In this document: positions 31,425 to 39,309 of the stretch, in pieces
Position numbering within the stretch: position 1 is the first letter of the stretch
How the letters are laid out: each line of letters begins with the position of its first letter
NCBI GenBank assembly: GCA_948907985.1
Contig: CAQWMM010000001.1
Location: 1-64,000 of the forward strand
Direction of reading: 5' to 3'
From: an uncultured Bacillota bacterium
GTDB lineage: Bacteria; Bacillota; Dehalobacteriia; UBA4068; UBA4997
DNA: 64,000 bases
Made by a program: the position numbers and the translations under genes
The notes under the pieces: generated by a model
Seen by the model: only the letters and a program-made list of their open reading frames with translations
Databases searched by the model: none
What the model was told of the DNA's origin: nothing

Positions 31425-32225
31425 TTAATAATTTAGATAAAGAGATTCGAACACATTCTCGGTTTCTTTATTTATTACTTTTTTGAATGTAGAATTTCCT
31501 GATGGAATTAATTCGTGCCTTTTGTAAAGTTCTTTTGGCAAATCTATAGTGTAATTTTCATTTCCTCGCATACCATCAAATGAAAGTAAATATTTAATGT
31601 TACGTCTGTTTAAATCTGCAAGATATTCAAAAAATTTGTCATAGTTAATTGCACCAAAGTATCTCCCTTTAGTATGAAAATATGGAGGATCTAAATACAC
31701 AATATCACCAGCCTTAGCTGTTGCTGTTGTTATTGTATAATCATCTGCAAAAAAAGTGGTTCCTTGAATACGAGATGACCAGTCGAGAATTATTTTTTTA
31801 AGACTATCAGGTTTTATTCCTGGACGAGAATAGTGCAATGAATTATTGAATTCACCTTTATCGTTAAATCGAATAAGCCCATTAACACATGTACGTGATA
31901 AAAATAGAAGATCATGTGGAGATTTTTCTGCATTAAAGTTATCTCTAATAGAATAATATGCAGTGTGTCCTTCCTTTTGCAGGCGATTCCAACGATTTGC
32001 ATAACCATCAGCAAGTTTATGAGGATTATCTCGTATCTCTGTCCATAAATCAATTAATGGTTTACAAATATCACCACATATACTTTTGGTTGGTTTAATT
32101 GTATATAAAATTGAGCCGCCACCTATGAATGGCTCATAGTAAGTATTAAAAATATTAGGGAAATATGATTTTATTTTAGCGGATTGGATGCGTTTGCTTC
32201 CGCTCCATTTAATTACAGGTTTCAT
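31425..32225 (-). CDS. D12-class (Dam/DpnM-like) adenine-N6 DNA methyltransferase
   Basis: 266 residues, minus strand. The N-terminal AdoMet motif is IKWSGSKRIQSAKIKSYFP and YYEPFIGGGSILY (F-x-G-G-G), and the catalytic motif IV is YLDPPYFHTKGRY. This alpha-class order (motif I first) and the segment LLFLSRTCVNGLIRFNDKGE identify the D12/Dam family. It would methylate adenine in one strand of the recognition site or in GATC-like sites. Its start overlaps the upstream methylase by 17 bp, so it is the second gene of a minus-strand operon (XRE-MTase-D12). Confidence 0.92.
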   Translation of the reverse strand: MKPVIKWSGSKRIQSAKIKSYFPNIFNTYYEPFIGGGSILYTIKPTKSICGDICKPLIDLWTEIRDNPHKLADGYANRWNRLQKEGHTAYYSIRDNFNAEKSPHDLLFLSRTCVNGLIRFNDKGEFNNSLHYSRPGIKPDSLKKIILDWSSRIQGTTFFADDYTITTATAKAGDIVYLDPPYFHTKGRYFGAINYDKFFEYLADLNRRNIKYLLSFDGMRGNENYTIDLPKELYKRHELIPSGNSTFKKVINKETENVFESLYLNY

Positions 32226-33102
32226 CTTGATTAATATTCTCCTCGTTAATCTGTAATATATTTATTTGCTCATCTTCTTTTTCTGTATGTGCCAATCTTT
32301 CTTCAGAAATTCTGCAGTATTCAATTTCAGTTTCAAAGCCAATATAGTGGCGTCCTGTTATTTTAGCAGCAACACATTCGCTACCTGCTCCAGAAAAAGG
32401 AGTAAGCATTATTTCGCCTGGTTTTGAAGATAACTTAATCATTCTAGTAAGAACTTTAATGGGCTTTTGCGTTGGGTGCTTACCATACTTAAGTTCTTCC
32501 GGCCTTTTGTTATTTGATAAATCCCAAACAGTTCGCATTTGTTTGCCGACAACTTTTAATCCATCTTCCGGGAACTCTCCATTTTTTGAATATTCATAAT
32601 TAAAAAAATAATTTCTTTTTTTGCCTCCAGAATGAACCCATAGAATAGTTTCATGGCTTGCTGTAAGTCGCCGCCTTGACAAATTGGGAAATGCATTTTT
32701 TTTGTACCAAATAACCTCGTTAATTATTTCAATACCAAGTATTTGACAAACAAAATTGATTATTCCGATGTTGTGATATGTTCCAAAAATCCACATTGAG
32801 CCGGTAGGTTTGAGAATCCTTTTTGCTTCAGAAAGCCATGCTATTGAAAACTTCATATATTCGTCTAAAGACATATTATCCCAGTTTTCACTCGTAATAT
32901 TCCAATTGCCACCCATACCGGGTAGAGAAACACTATTATCCCATTTCCAGTTACCATTTTTAGAAAGATTATAGGGAGGGTCTGCAATAATAATGTCAAC
33001 ACAATTGTCCATAAGTCCTTTCATTCCCTCAATACAATTCAAATTAGAAATATAATCTGAACGAATCTCAATATTTAATAGTGATTTTTTGCTTTTATTC
33101 AT
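32209..33102 (-). CDS. Beta-class DNA amino-methyltransferase (DpnA/MboA2-like)
   Basis: 297 residues from ATG 33102, which has AAGGAGA (33116-33110) upstream; a longer frame to 33138 lies inside the XRE gene. Motif IV (IIIADPPYNLSKNGNW) is near the N-terminus and the AdoMet motif (MLTPFSGAGSECVAAKITGR) near the C-terminus, with GKHPTQKPIKVLTRMIKLSS between: a beta-class N6-A or N4-C methylase. Two methylases of different class beside one nuclease recall DpnII/MboI-type systems or type IIS enzymes with an asymmetric site. The first codons overlap the end of the XRE frame by 8 bp, implying translational coupling. Confidence 0.9.
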   Translation of the reverse strand: MNKSKKSLLNIEIRSDYISNLNCIEGMKGLMDNCVDIIIADPPYNLSKNGNWKWDNSVSLPGMGGNWNITSENWDNMSLDEYMKFSIAWLSEAKRILKPTGSMWIFGTYHNIGIINFVCQILGIEIINEVIWYKKNAFPNLSRRRLTASHETILWVHSGGKKRNYFFNYEYSKNGEFPEDGLKVVGKQMRTVWDLSNNKRPEELKYGKHPTQKPIKVLTRMIKLSSKPGEIMLTPFSGAGSECVAAKITGRHYIGFETEIEYCRISEERLAHTEKEDEQINILQINEENINQDETCN

Positions 33103-33319
33103 TAAAGGTCTCCTTATACTCGCTAACATATTCAACAATGTTTCCTACATCAGTGTTGAGTATTTCACAAATTTTTATAAGAACATTTAAAGAAACTTTT
33201 TCATCACGATTTAGTTTAGTCATAGTGTTAGGTGATATTCCTGTAGCTTTTCTCAATTCGGCCTTGCTCATTTTCTTATCAATGAGTAATTTTCACAGTT
33301 TGGTATATGATACTGCCAT
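33095..33319 (-). pseudogene. XRE-family regulator (C-protein-like) interrupted by TGA at codon 9
   Basis: From ATG 33319 the minus-strand frame reads MAVSYTKL, TGA (33295-33293), then KLLIDKKMSKAELRKATGIS and PNTMTKLNRDEKVSLNVLIK followed by ICEILNTDVGNIVEYV to TAA 33095. Close relatives have Trp at the interrupted position (TKLWKLLI pattern), so TGG became TGA. A restart at Met17 would lose part of the first helix. AGGAAG precedes the ATG. It is the leader gene of the methylase operon, the place of a controller protein. It is either dead, read through, or mis-sequenced. Confidence 0.7.
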
Positions 33320-33353
33320 TTTGAACTTCCTGTTAATTTGAACTTCCTGTTAA
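33320..33353. repeat. Two perfect 17-bp tandem repeats before the XRE gene
   Basis: TTTGAACTTCCTGTTAA occurs at 33320-33336 and 33337-33353. On the minus strand each unit carries AACAGGAAGTTCAAA, so the ribosome site is duplicated too. Tandem boxes directly before an XRE/methylase operon resemble C-box operators. Confidence 0.6.
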
Positions 33354-34088
33354 ATTGATAATTATTATATCATACATTATATTATTTCACAAGTTTTTGT
33401 GAGAAATATAATTTAAACTGTTTCTATATTTTTTGTTACATTAAAGTAAATTTTTAATTATAAAGAAAAATAGTAAAAGTGGAATATAATGAAATGGACA
33501 TTTATTCAAGACTGCCTGACATTATTAATCAAATTTATACAATAAAAAGTGTCTAAAGAATCAGATAGGCGATTAAAAAACTGTCTATCTGAATTTTTAT
33601 GTTAATCTATTTTCAAAATATGGGTATTCACTTACCCGGTATTCGGGAGGGGGATTAGGGGGGGAAATATCTAAGAACATTTCCAAAATCTGTTAGCCAG
33701 AACCTATATATCTGAGATGGGATATAGAGTGGACGAATTATTTTGAAAAAAAATCAAAAAATTTTCAGAAAAATGTTATCCACTAGCCTAATATCCGGGA
33801 GGGGGTATAGGGAGGATATAGAGATTTTTAGATAGCTCCTCTAATGTTCTTTGAAAGCTGAATAACCGTTTCGAAGTGATACTCCTTCTTGGAGCAGGCC
33901 ATGATTCTGCATAAATAAAGCAAAAAATGTGTGGGCAGATGAGCTAGCCGGAGGAAGAAAACGCCGCTGAAATAATTTGAGGTAGGAACTGATTCGAAGT
34001 AGAACGGCAAAAACATAGGCAAATAAACTGACTTTCGGCATCGTTGAATTAAAATTTAAAAGAAAAGAATGAAAAGGAGTGTGATAAA
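33354..34088. other. Non-coding region between the methylase operon and xis of element B
   Basis: It holds a hairpin TCAGATAG (33561-33568) / CTATCTGA (33585-33592) followed by ATTTTT, likely a terminator on the plus strand. The three iterons (33639-33816) and the xis leader, nearly identical to element A, follow. A 20-residue frame at 33494-33556 is not considered a gene. Confidence 0.5.
33639..33816 (+). repeat. Three iteron-like direct repeats upstream of xis/int (element B)
   Basis: Units at 33639-33663, 33707-33733 and 33790-33816. The third is identical to its element A counterpart. The second (CTGAGATGGGATATAGAG) is the most diverged. Order and spacing match element A. Confidence 0.62.
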
Positions 34089-34292
34089 ATGTTTGAAAAA
34101 TATCCAGACGTAATTTCCGTACCGGAGCTGTGCAAAATGTTGGGTGGTATCAGTAAAAAGCTGGCCTATAAAATGCTGGCTAACGGTGAGATATTCAGCG
34201 TCAAGGTTGGCCGCTCATATAAAATACCCAAGGTAAGCGTTATCGCCTATCTAACAGGGAATGTGCTGTCTGACAAAAATAAGACTGCTTAA
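34089..34292 (+). CDS. xis: Excisionase-type helix-turn-helix protein (copy B)
   Basis: 67 residues; differs from copy A only near residue 9 (DVISVPEL instead of DVVSVPEL). The helix-turn-helix and the wing SVKVGRSYKIPKVSV are intact. AAAAGGAGTGTGATAAA precedes the ATG. An identical protein in both elements means either can supply excision function for both. Confidence 0.85.
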   Translation: MFEKYPDVISVPELCKMLGGISKKLAYKMLANGEIFSVKVGRSYKIPKVSVIAYLTGNVLSDKNKTA

Positions 34293-34388
34293 CAGGTTTT
34301 ATCGCAATAAAGCTAGCTTTTCTGCGTCGGTTGTGATATGTTTTGGTTGTCAGCAGCAGGCAAATTTTAAAGATTGGAGGAAAGAACA

Positions 34389-35573
34389 TTGACAGGATGC
34401 TTGCAAATAAAAAATGACAAATTTTATGCAGTGCTAAATCTCAAGGTTGATGGTAAGCGTAAGCCCAAATGGATACCGCTGGGTATTCCAATCCGGGGCA
34501 ATAAGCGGAAAGCAGAGGCTGAGCTGAACCGCTTGCTTGAGGAATATGAAAATGAGGAGGAAATAAGGGCAAATCACAGCGAGGCTGACATATTGTTAGC
34601 CGATTACTTGCAAAAATGGCTAAAGATGGTGAAGCCCACAATAGCCTATTCAACATACCATAGCTATCGCAATATGATTGACGCCCGGCTGGATAAGTAT
34701 TTCCGGGAGTTGGGAGTTACTCTGGGCGAGTTAACGGCCAGTCAGATACAGGATTTTTATCAGATAATTCTGGACGAGGGCCTTACCACCAACACCGTGA
34801 TTCATTACCACGCAGTGCTACGGAAAGCCTTGCAGAGTGCGGTTAAGAAAGAGATGATACCCAGAAACCCGGCAGATAGCGTGGATAAGCCTAAAAAGAA
34901 CCATTATCAGGCAGCGCATTATACAGAAGCAGAAATGCTGGAACTGTTTAAGGTGATTGAGGGTGATCCGTTGGAGCTTCCAATTAAGATAGCGGCATAT
35001 TATGGTTTGCGGCGCAGTGAGGTGCTGGGGTTAAAATGGGAGGCAGTGAATTTTCAGGAGAAAACGCTGGCAATCAATCACAAAATCATCGAAGCCAAAG
35101 TGGACGGTAAATTTGTGCCGGTGGGTGAAGATGTGTTGAAAACCAAGTCTAGTATTCGGACGTTGCCGTTGCTGCCAGTTATTGAGGAGCTGCTGTTGCA
35201 GGAGAAAGAAAAGCAGGAGTTTATGCAAAAGGTATTCAAGGAGGGCTACTGCAAGGATTATCGGGAATATATCTGCGTAGACCAGACGGGCAAGCTGTTC
35301 AGGCCGAATTTTGTAACGGAACACTTTGCTTATCTGATAAAGAAATTTGGTTTGAAGAAGATACGCTTCCATGATTTGCGACATACCTGCGCCAGTCTGT
35401 TACTGGCCAATGGGGTACCGATGAAGCAGATACAGGTATGGCTGGGACATTCCACGTTCAGCACAACGGCGGATATTTACGCCCACCTTGATATGTCGGC
35501 GCAAATTCAGACCGGCAGTGTGGCCGGAGCCTTATTTGTGCAAGAGAAAAGCCTGCCCAATGCTTTAGCATAA
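34389..35573 (+). CDS. int: Tyrosine recombinase/integrase, Tn916-type (copy B)
   Basis: About 394 residues from TTG 34389 (GGAGG at 34376-34380). The catalytic residues match copy A: YYGLRRSEVLGLKW, HDLRHTCASLLL, WLGHST and the DIYAHLD tyrosine. Substitutions against copy A cluster in the N-terminal 120 residues (for example EYENEEEIRANHSEAD against EYEKEEEIKANHSAAD). It sits next to the intact tRNA-Ser, so this integrase marks the attachment end joined to the chromosome. Both copies probably recognise the same site. Confidence 0.92.
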   Translation: MTGCLQIKNDKFYAVLNLKVDGKRKPKWIPLGIPIRGNKRKAEAELNRLLEEYENEEEIRANHSEADILLADYLQKWLKMVKPTIAYSTYHSYRNMIDARLDKYFRELGVTLGELTASQIQDFYQIILDEGLTTNTVIHYHAVLRKALQSAVKKEMIPRNPADSVDKPKKNHYQAAHYTEAEMLELFKVIEGDPLELPIKIAAYYGLRRSEVLGLKWEAVNFQEKTLAINHKIIEAKVDGKFVPVGEDVLKTKSSIRTLPLLPVIEELLLQEKEKQEFMQKVFKEGYCKDYREYICVDQTGKLFRPNFVTEHFAYLIKKFGLKKIRFHDLRHTCASLLLANGVPMKQIQVWLGHSTFSTTADIYAHLDMSAQIQTGSVAGALFVQEKSLPNALA

Positions 35574-35587
35574 GACAGGCTTGTAAG

Positions 35588-35678
35588 TGGCGGAAGCGGT
35601 GGGATTCGAACCCACGGTACCTTTGCAGGTACACCTGATTTCGAGTCAGGCTCGTTATGACCACTTCGATACGCTTCC
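35588..35678 (-). tRNA. tRNA-Ser (anticodon CGA), integration target
   Basis: Read on the minus strand: acceptor GGAAGCG pairs with CGCTTCC, discriminator G and encoded CCA. The anticodon arm is CCTGA-CTCGAAA-TCAGG with anticodon CGA, the long variable arm is of class II type (GTACCTGCAAAGGTAC), and the T arm is GTGGG-TTCGAAT-CCCAC. Length 91 nt with CCA. The 3' 59 nt are repeated at 18056-18114, which marks it as the att site. Confidence 0.95.
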
Positions 35679-35916
35679 ATAACATTAAAATATTAAAATT
35701 TGAAAAATTTACAAAGTGTAGAAAAACGGTAGAAAATCAGCAAAATCAGTGCATAGAAAACGGCGGAAATGCCCATCAGGTAAAGGTTTGTGAGGTTGGA
35801 TGGCAAAATGGCCTCGTCGATTTCGAGTCGTTCTCGTTATGACCACTTCGATACGTCTCCAGATACCTTAATATAATAACATATTTGTTAATCTTTTGCA
35901 AGTGATTTTTTTTAGT
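35679..35916. other. Scar region right of the tRNA-Ser, with element-end-like sequence
   Basis: The segment ACAAAGTGTAGAAAA at about 35711 matches the left end of element B (about 18260) over 15 bp. A second partial tRNA-Ser follows at 35819-35860. No gene is seen. This looks like the remains of an earlier integration. Confidence 0.5.
35819..35860 (-). pseudogene. Remnant 5' half of a second tRNA-Ser(CGA)
   Basis: On the minus strand it reads an acceptor-like GGAGACG, then TATCGAAGTGGTCATAACGAG as in the intact tRNA, up to the anticodon loop CTCGAAATC, where similarity stops. No matching 3' half follows. It may be the original chromosomal tRNA gene broken by integration and replaced by the element-supplied copy. 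Confidence 0.6.
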
Positions 35917-36429
35917 TTAATGAAAAATCAGACAGGATATTTCAGCTGCAAGAATGCCTATGAGCGCGCCGAACAGCACGTCGCCGGGGTAGTGTTGGCC
36001 AAGGTAGATGCGGGACAGGCCAACCAGCAGACAAACCAACATAATTGCGGGCAGCGTGGCTGGGTGCAGAAGAGCCACCACGCCGCCCAAGGCTGTTATC
36101 GTAGCGGTGTGGGCGCTGGGGAAAGAGGGGTCATACTGCATTAGTTTGCTGACAATGTTAACGTCTGGCAGGTTGATGTGCGGACGTACTCTTTTAAAAA
36201 TGAATTTGATGCTTTGGGCGGTTGCCTGGGCAAAGAACACGGCTCCTAAAATTGTTGTGCCGGGCACAGAGGGGATAAAAAGCATAAAAAACAAACAAAT
36301 ACCTACCACCGAGGCAAAACCGGCCAGATGAGTAAAAAAAGGCATTAAGAAATCCAACGAGCGGCATTTGATTTTTTTATTGATAAAGTTAAAAATAACT
36401 ACATCTATTCTGGCTAACAGGCTGAGCAA
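35917..36429 (-). CDS. PAP2-family phosphatase (membrane)
   Basis: 170 residues, mostly hydrophobic, five to six membrane helices. The acid-phosphatase motifs are in order: KFIFKRVRP (KX6RP), FPSAHTAT (PSxH, with Ala instead of Gly) and SRIYLGQHYPGD (SRX5HX3D). The family dephosphorylates lipid phosphates such as phosphatidic acid or undecaprenyl pyrophosphate at the membrane; the exact substrate is unknown. First clear chromosomal gene right of the insert. GAGGTGATTTTTT precedes the ATG on the minus strand. It lies 24 bp after the stalk/CAP gene and may share its transcript. Confidence 0.9.
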   Translation of the reverse strand: MLSLLARIDVVIFNFINKKIKCRSLDFLMPFFTHLAGFASVVGICLFFMLFIPSVPGTTILGAVFFAQATAQSIKFIFKRVRPHINLPDVNIVSKLMQYDPSFPSAHTATITALGGVVALLHPATLPAIMLVCLLVGLSRIYLGQHYPGDVLFGALIGILAAEISCLIFH

Positions 36430-36453
36430 AAAATCACCTCATGGTAGAACTTT

Positions 36454-37623
36454 TTATTTGTAGGTAACGTAAACTGTGCAGTCGGCAACGTTAATGGCAT
36501 AATTGCCGGGCGCCCAAAGTTCAATATCGGTGAAGAAATAAGTGTTGTTAACAGTTGCAGTTTGCTGTCGTTTTTCCGTATACATGTTGGAATTTTGGGC
36601 GGAGAGTTTATAAATATTGATCGTTTCGGTTTTTGCCGTGCTGCGTCCGTTTAAGGTCAGCAGGCCGGTTGATGTTTCGCTGTGGGCGGGCTGTTCAATG
36701 AAATAGGCACGGCTGGGCAGAACCTCGGCGGTTAAATATACCACGCTGCTGTCCTGTGGGCGATAGGCTGAAATACCGATGAATGAGGCGGAGGGATTCA
36801 ACAAAATTGCATTGGTGGCCGGATCATTCATCCAGGCTGTGATTACGGCGGAAAGGGTGCTTACATCATAGTTAACTTTGGCGATAACTTCCGAAACCGG
36901 CTGCAAATTATAGGCCTGCGCGCGTTTAGCCGGGCTGCCCTGACTGGGCGATTGGGTCGCGAAATAGCCGTTGGATATCATGTCATGATTATGGGCCTCG
37001 GCAATTTCGGTCAGTTCACCCAGGGTTACAAAGGTTTCCAGTTTCTTTTGCTGACGGATATTGTTAATTTGCTGCACAGCCTCAATGGCGATGGTGTCGG
37101 TCTGGGGGATTTTCTCATCCCAGGTCAACGTGGGCTGGGCAGTTTGAACTCCGGAGTCGGCGTCGGTGTAAATCATAACCGAAGACGTCTGGGCTTCCCA
37201 TTCTACCAGACAGTTCAAAGCTTCGCTGACAAAGCGCACCGGAACCAGCGTAAAATCCTGATATAAAAAGGGCTGTGCGTCAATGGTATAGGCCTGGCCG
37301 TTGATGGTGGCCTGGGTTTGCCCGACAGTTAGCTGAATTTCGGTTCCTGCGTGGATAATGGTAATCCTTTTGGCGGCGCTGTCATATTCCACACTGGCGC
37401 TTAACGCTTCGGAGCAGGCGCGCAACGGCAGAAAGGTGCGCCCTTCGATTAGCTGCGGCTCCACGCTGGAGTCTAAAAGCTGACCGTCAATATAGATTTG
37501 GATAGTGCTGGCCATAGTGGGGCGGCCTGGCGTAATCAGGGCCAATATTAATAACAAAAGTATGGCTAAAGTTTTTTTGGTTTTTGGTTGGGGGCGGAAA
37601 GCTGCAAAAGAACGCATTTTCAA
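36454..37623 (-). CDS. Secreted protein: copper-amine-oxidase-type stalk domain plus CAP domain
   Basis: 389 residues. Signal peptide: basic N-terminus then LAILLLLILALITPG. Residues about 40-150 form the copper amine oxidase N-like stalk repeat common in Clostridia (IQIYIDGQLLDSSVEPQLIE, GRTFLPLRACSEALSA, TLVPVRFVSEALNCLVEWEA). Residues about 185-310 resemble a CAP/SCP domain (AVQQINNIRQQKKLETFVTL, AEAHNHDMISNGYFATQSPS, with the cavity His in AHNHD). Probably a cell-wall-facing exoprotein. GAGAGGATTTGAAA lies before the start; Met1 and Met3 are both possible. Confidence 0.85.
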   Translation of the reverse strand: MKMRSFAAFRPQPKTKKTLAILLLLILALITPGRPTMASTIQIYIDGQLLDSSVEPQLIEGRTFLPLRACSEALSASVEYDSAAKRITIIHAGTEIQLTVGQTQATINGQAYTIDAQPFLYQDFTLVPVRFVSEALNCLVEWEAQTSSVMIYTDADSGVQTAQPTLTWDEKIPQTDTIAIEAVQQINNIRQQKKLETFVTLGELTEIAEAHNHDMISNGYFATQSPSQGSPAKRAQAYNLQPVSEVIAKVNYDVSTLSAVITAWMNDPATNAILLNPSASFIGISAYRPQDSSVVYLTAEVLPSRAYFIEQPAHSETSTGLLTLNGRSTAKTETINIYKLSAQNSNMYTEKRQQTATVNNTYFFTDIELWAPGNYAINVADCTVYVTYK

Positions 37624-37825
37624 ATCCTCTCTTATAATTCGCTTATAATTTTTAGCAATACACTATGTTTTTTCCAAAAGTATTTTATTCTACAAGAACA
37701 GCCGAAATCCTTTATTTGCCAGGAGTTTTTTTCAACCGGCATCTAATATTTTTTATTATAATAGGATAAATAGCGGTCAATTATGCCATGCTATAAAAAA
37801 TAAATGCAGAAAAGGGGATTTTTTT

Positions 37826-38122
37826 ATGGATACCAATAAAGAAAACGAATTGTTGCAGAATTTGGATCAGCAAACGCCGCCTGCTCAAGGCGCGGCGGCC
37901 AGCCATTGGGCAGACGGCCGCCCCAAGCAGGCCGGTGCGGTATGGGCGGCGGCGAATCCTCCGCAGCCGGCGAAGGTTGGCCAGCAGCAGGCTTCGTCCC
38001 AGGCCAGTCAGCCTGCCTTTCCGGAGGGCTCCGAGCAGGTTTCGCCCGAGTTGGTGAATAAGATTGAGGCCTACGGCGCCGAGGCGGTTTATAACGCTGG
38101 GGCGGAAACCGGAAATAATTAA
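37826..38122 (+). CDS. Small disordered Gln/Ala/Pro-rich protein, unknown
   Basis: 98 residues, GC-rich, not recognised. Low-complexity composition (Gln, Ala, Pro, Glu), no membrane segment and no signal peptide, so probably a disordered cytoplasmic protein. AAAAGGGGATTTTTTT precedes the ATG, a good ribosome site. It is a monocistronic unit closed by the hairpin at 38181-38213. No family can be proposed. Confidence 0.6.
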   Translation: MDTNKENELLQNLDQQTPPAQGAAASHWADGRPKQAGAVWAAANPPQPAKVGQQQASSQASQPAFPEGSEQVSPELVNKIEAYGAEAVYNAGAETGNN

Positions 38123-38180
38123 TATTTGGTTTATATTTTTTTGATATATTTTTTATGTAGCTTTATTTAAGGCAATAAGT

Positions 38181-38213
38181 AAAAGGTACAGGCTTGCCAG
38201 GTCTGTACCTTTT
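38181..38213. terminator. Bidirectional intrinsic terminator
   Basis: A perfect 11-bp stem AAAAGGTACAG (38181-38191) / CTGTACCTTTT (38203-38213) lies between the convergent small gene and metA. Confidence 0.8.
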
Positions 38214-38219
38214 AGCAAA

Positions 38220-39134
38220 TTAGATTTTTTCCAGGTCATAGGGCGTGGTTTGGTAAACATAATAATTCAGCCAGTTGGTGAACAGCAAATTGGCGTGCGC
38301 CCGCCAATGGTTAACCGGTTTTTGGCTGGGATCGTCATTGGGGAAATAATTTAGGGGCAGCGGTACGTCCAGCCCGTTATTTATGTCCCGCTGATACTCG
38401 TCGCGCAGGGTATAGAGGTCGTATTCGGAATGGCCGCTGACAAAAAACTGCTTGCTTTCCTGGTCGCTGACAATATGGACGCCGGCCTGTGGGGATACGG
38501 AGAGTATGCGCAGTTCCGGCTGCTGGGCGATTGCCTGGGGGTCAGACTGCGTGTGGCGGGAATGCGGCGCGAAATATTCCTCGTCAAAACCGCGGAACAG
38601 CCGCGCTTTGGGGTTAAGCAGATGGTGGGGATAAATGCCGCTCAGTTTGGCGGGCAACTGCTGCTTGGGGACGCCGTAGTGATAATACAGCCCGGCCTGC
38701 GAGGCCCAGCAAATGTGCATGGTGCTGTGCACATGGTTTTGCGACCAATCCATGATGGCGCAAAGCTCCGGCCAGTATTCCACTTCTTCAAAGGGCATAT
38801 TTTCCACCGGCGCGCCGGTGATGATCAAACCGTCGTAGTTTTCATTCTTAATATCGGCAAAAGTGCGGTAAAAGGTGGCCAGATGTTCTTCGGCGGTGTT
38901 TTTGGCGGTGTAACTTTGGGTGTGAATCAAATCCACCTCAATTTGCAGCGGCGTGTTGGCCAAACAGCGCAAAAGCTGGGTTTCGGTGGCTATTTTGGTG
39001 GGCATTAAATTGACAATACCAATCCGCAGCGGCCGAATATCCTGGCTTAGCGCGCGGGTTTCGGTCATCACAAAAATATGTTCGTCTTCCAAAATCTGGC
39101 GGGCCGGTAAATCGTTGGGTATTTTAATCGGCAT
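38220..39134 (-). CDS. metA: Homoserine O-acyltransferase MetA (predicted acetyltransferase)
   Basis: 304 residues, first committed step of methionine synthesis. The family signature is complete: LMPTKIATETQLLRCLANTP, the nucleophile Cys142 in HICWASQAGLYYHYG, and FVSGHSEYD with the catalytic His and Glu near 235-237. Residue 111 is Glu (TGAPVENMPFEEVEYW). In characterised MetA proteins Glu111 goes with acetyl-CoA and Gly111 with succinyl-CoA, so this is predicted to be a transacetylase despite the usual succinyltransferase label. AGGAGGCC precedes the ATG. Its promoter is seen at 39202-39230; no riboswitch is visible in the short leader. Confidence 0.95.
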   Translation of the reverse strand: MPIKIPNDLPARQILEDEHIFVMTETRALSQDIRPLRIGIVNLMPTKIATETQLLRCLANTPLQIEVDLIHTQSYTAKNTAEEHLATFYRTFADIKNENYDGLIITGAPVENMPFEEVEYWPELCAIMDWSQNHVHSTMHICWASQAGLYYHYGVPKQQLPAKLSGIYPHHLLNPKARLFRGFDEEYFAPHSRHTQSDPQAIAQQPELRILSVSPQAGVHIVSDQESKQFFVSGHSEYDLYTLRDEYQRDINNGLDVPLPLNYFPNDDPSQKPVNHWRAHANLLFTNWLNYYVYQTTPYDLEKI

Positions 39135-39201
39135 GATAAGGCCTCCTGTAATTGCTGATTTTTGCTAAAAAATAAAGCCTAGATAAATCATAGGCAAATA
39201 T

Positions 39202-39230
39202 ATTATAGCCGATTTGCCGGGGCTTGTCAA
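39202..39230 (-). promoter_or_regulatory. Consensus sigma-A promoter of metA
   Basis: On the minus strand, TTGACA (39230-39225), exactly 17 bp, then TATAAT (39207-39202): perfect in both boxes. Transcription would start about 60 bp before the metA ATG. Confidence 0.85.
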
Positions 39231-39309
39231 TATGCTCACCGGCTTTGGGAATATATGAAAAACTTATTAAAAGATATAAATAAAATGTATATAGGCAAGG
39301 AGGACGGCA

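Larger units (their letters stand above)
33620..35646 (+). repeat. Integration module direct repeat, copy B
   Basis: Partner of about 16080-18114. From the third iteron onward the copies are nearly identical, with scattered silent and few coding changes in the first half of int and almost none in the last 400 bp. Confidence 0.9.

Noticed and set aside
21888..33295. Two TGA codons at positions where homologues have Trp suggested TGA might encode Trp in the element.
   Set aside because: Intact genes of the same elements (hsdM, both mobC copies, GIY-YIG, tcmP) end normally with TGA and use TGG for Trp. Two independent nonsense mutations or read errors explain the cases better.
33081..33341. Plus-strand frame of 86 codons.
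   Set aside because: It is the antisense shadow of the XRE gene on the minus strand.
39135..39309. SAM riboswitch or T-box upstream of metA.
   Set aside because: Only about 60 nt of leader lie between the consensus promoter and the ATG, and no suitable helices are seen.
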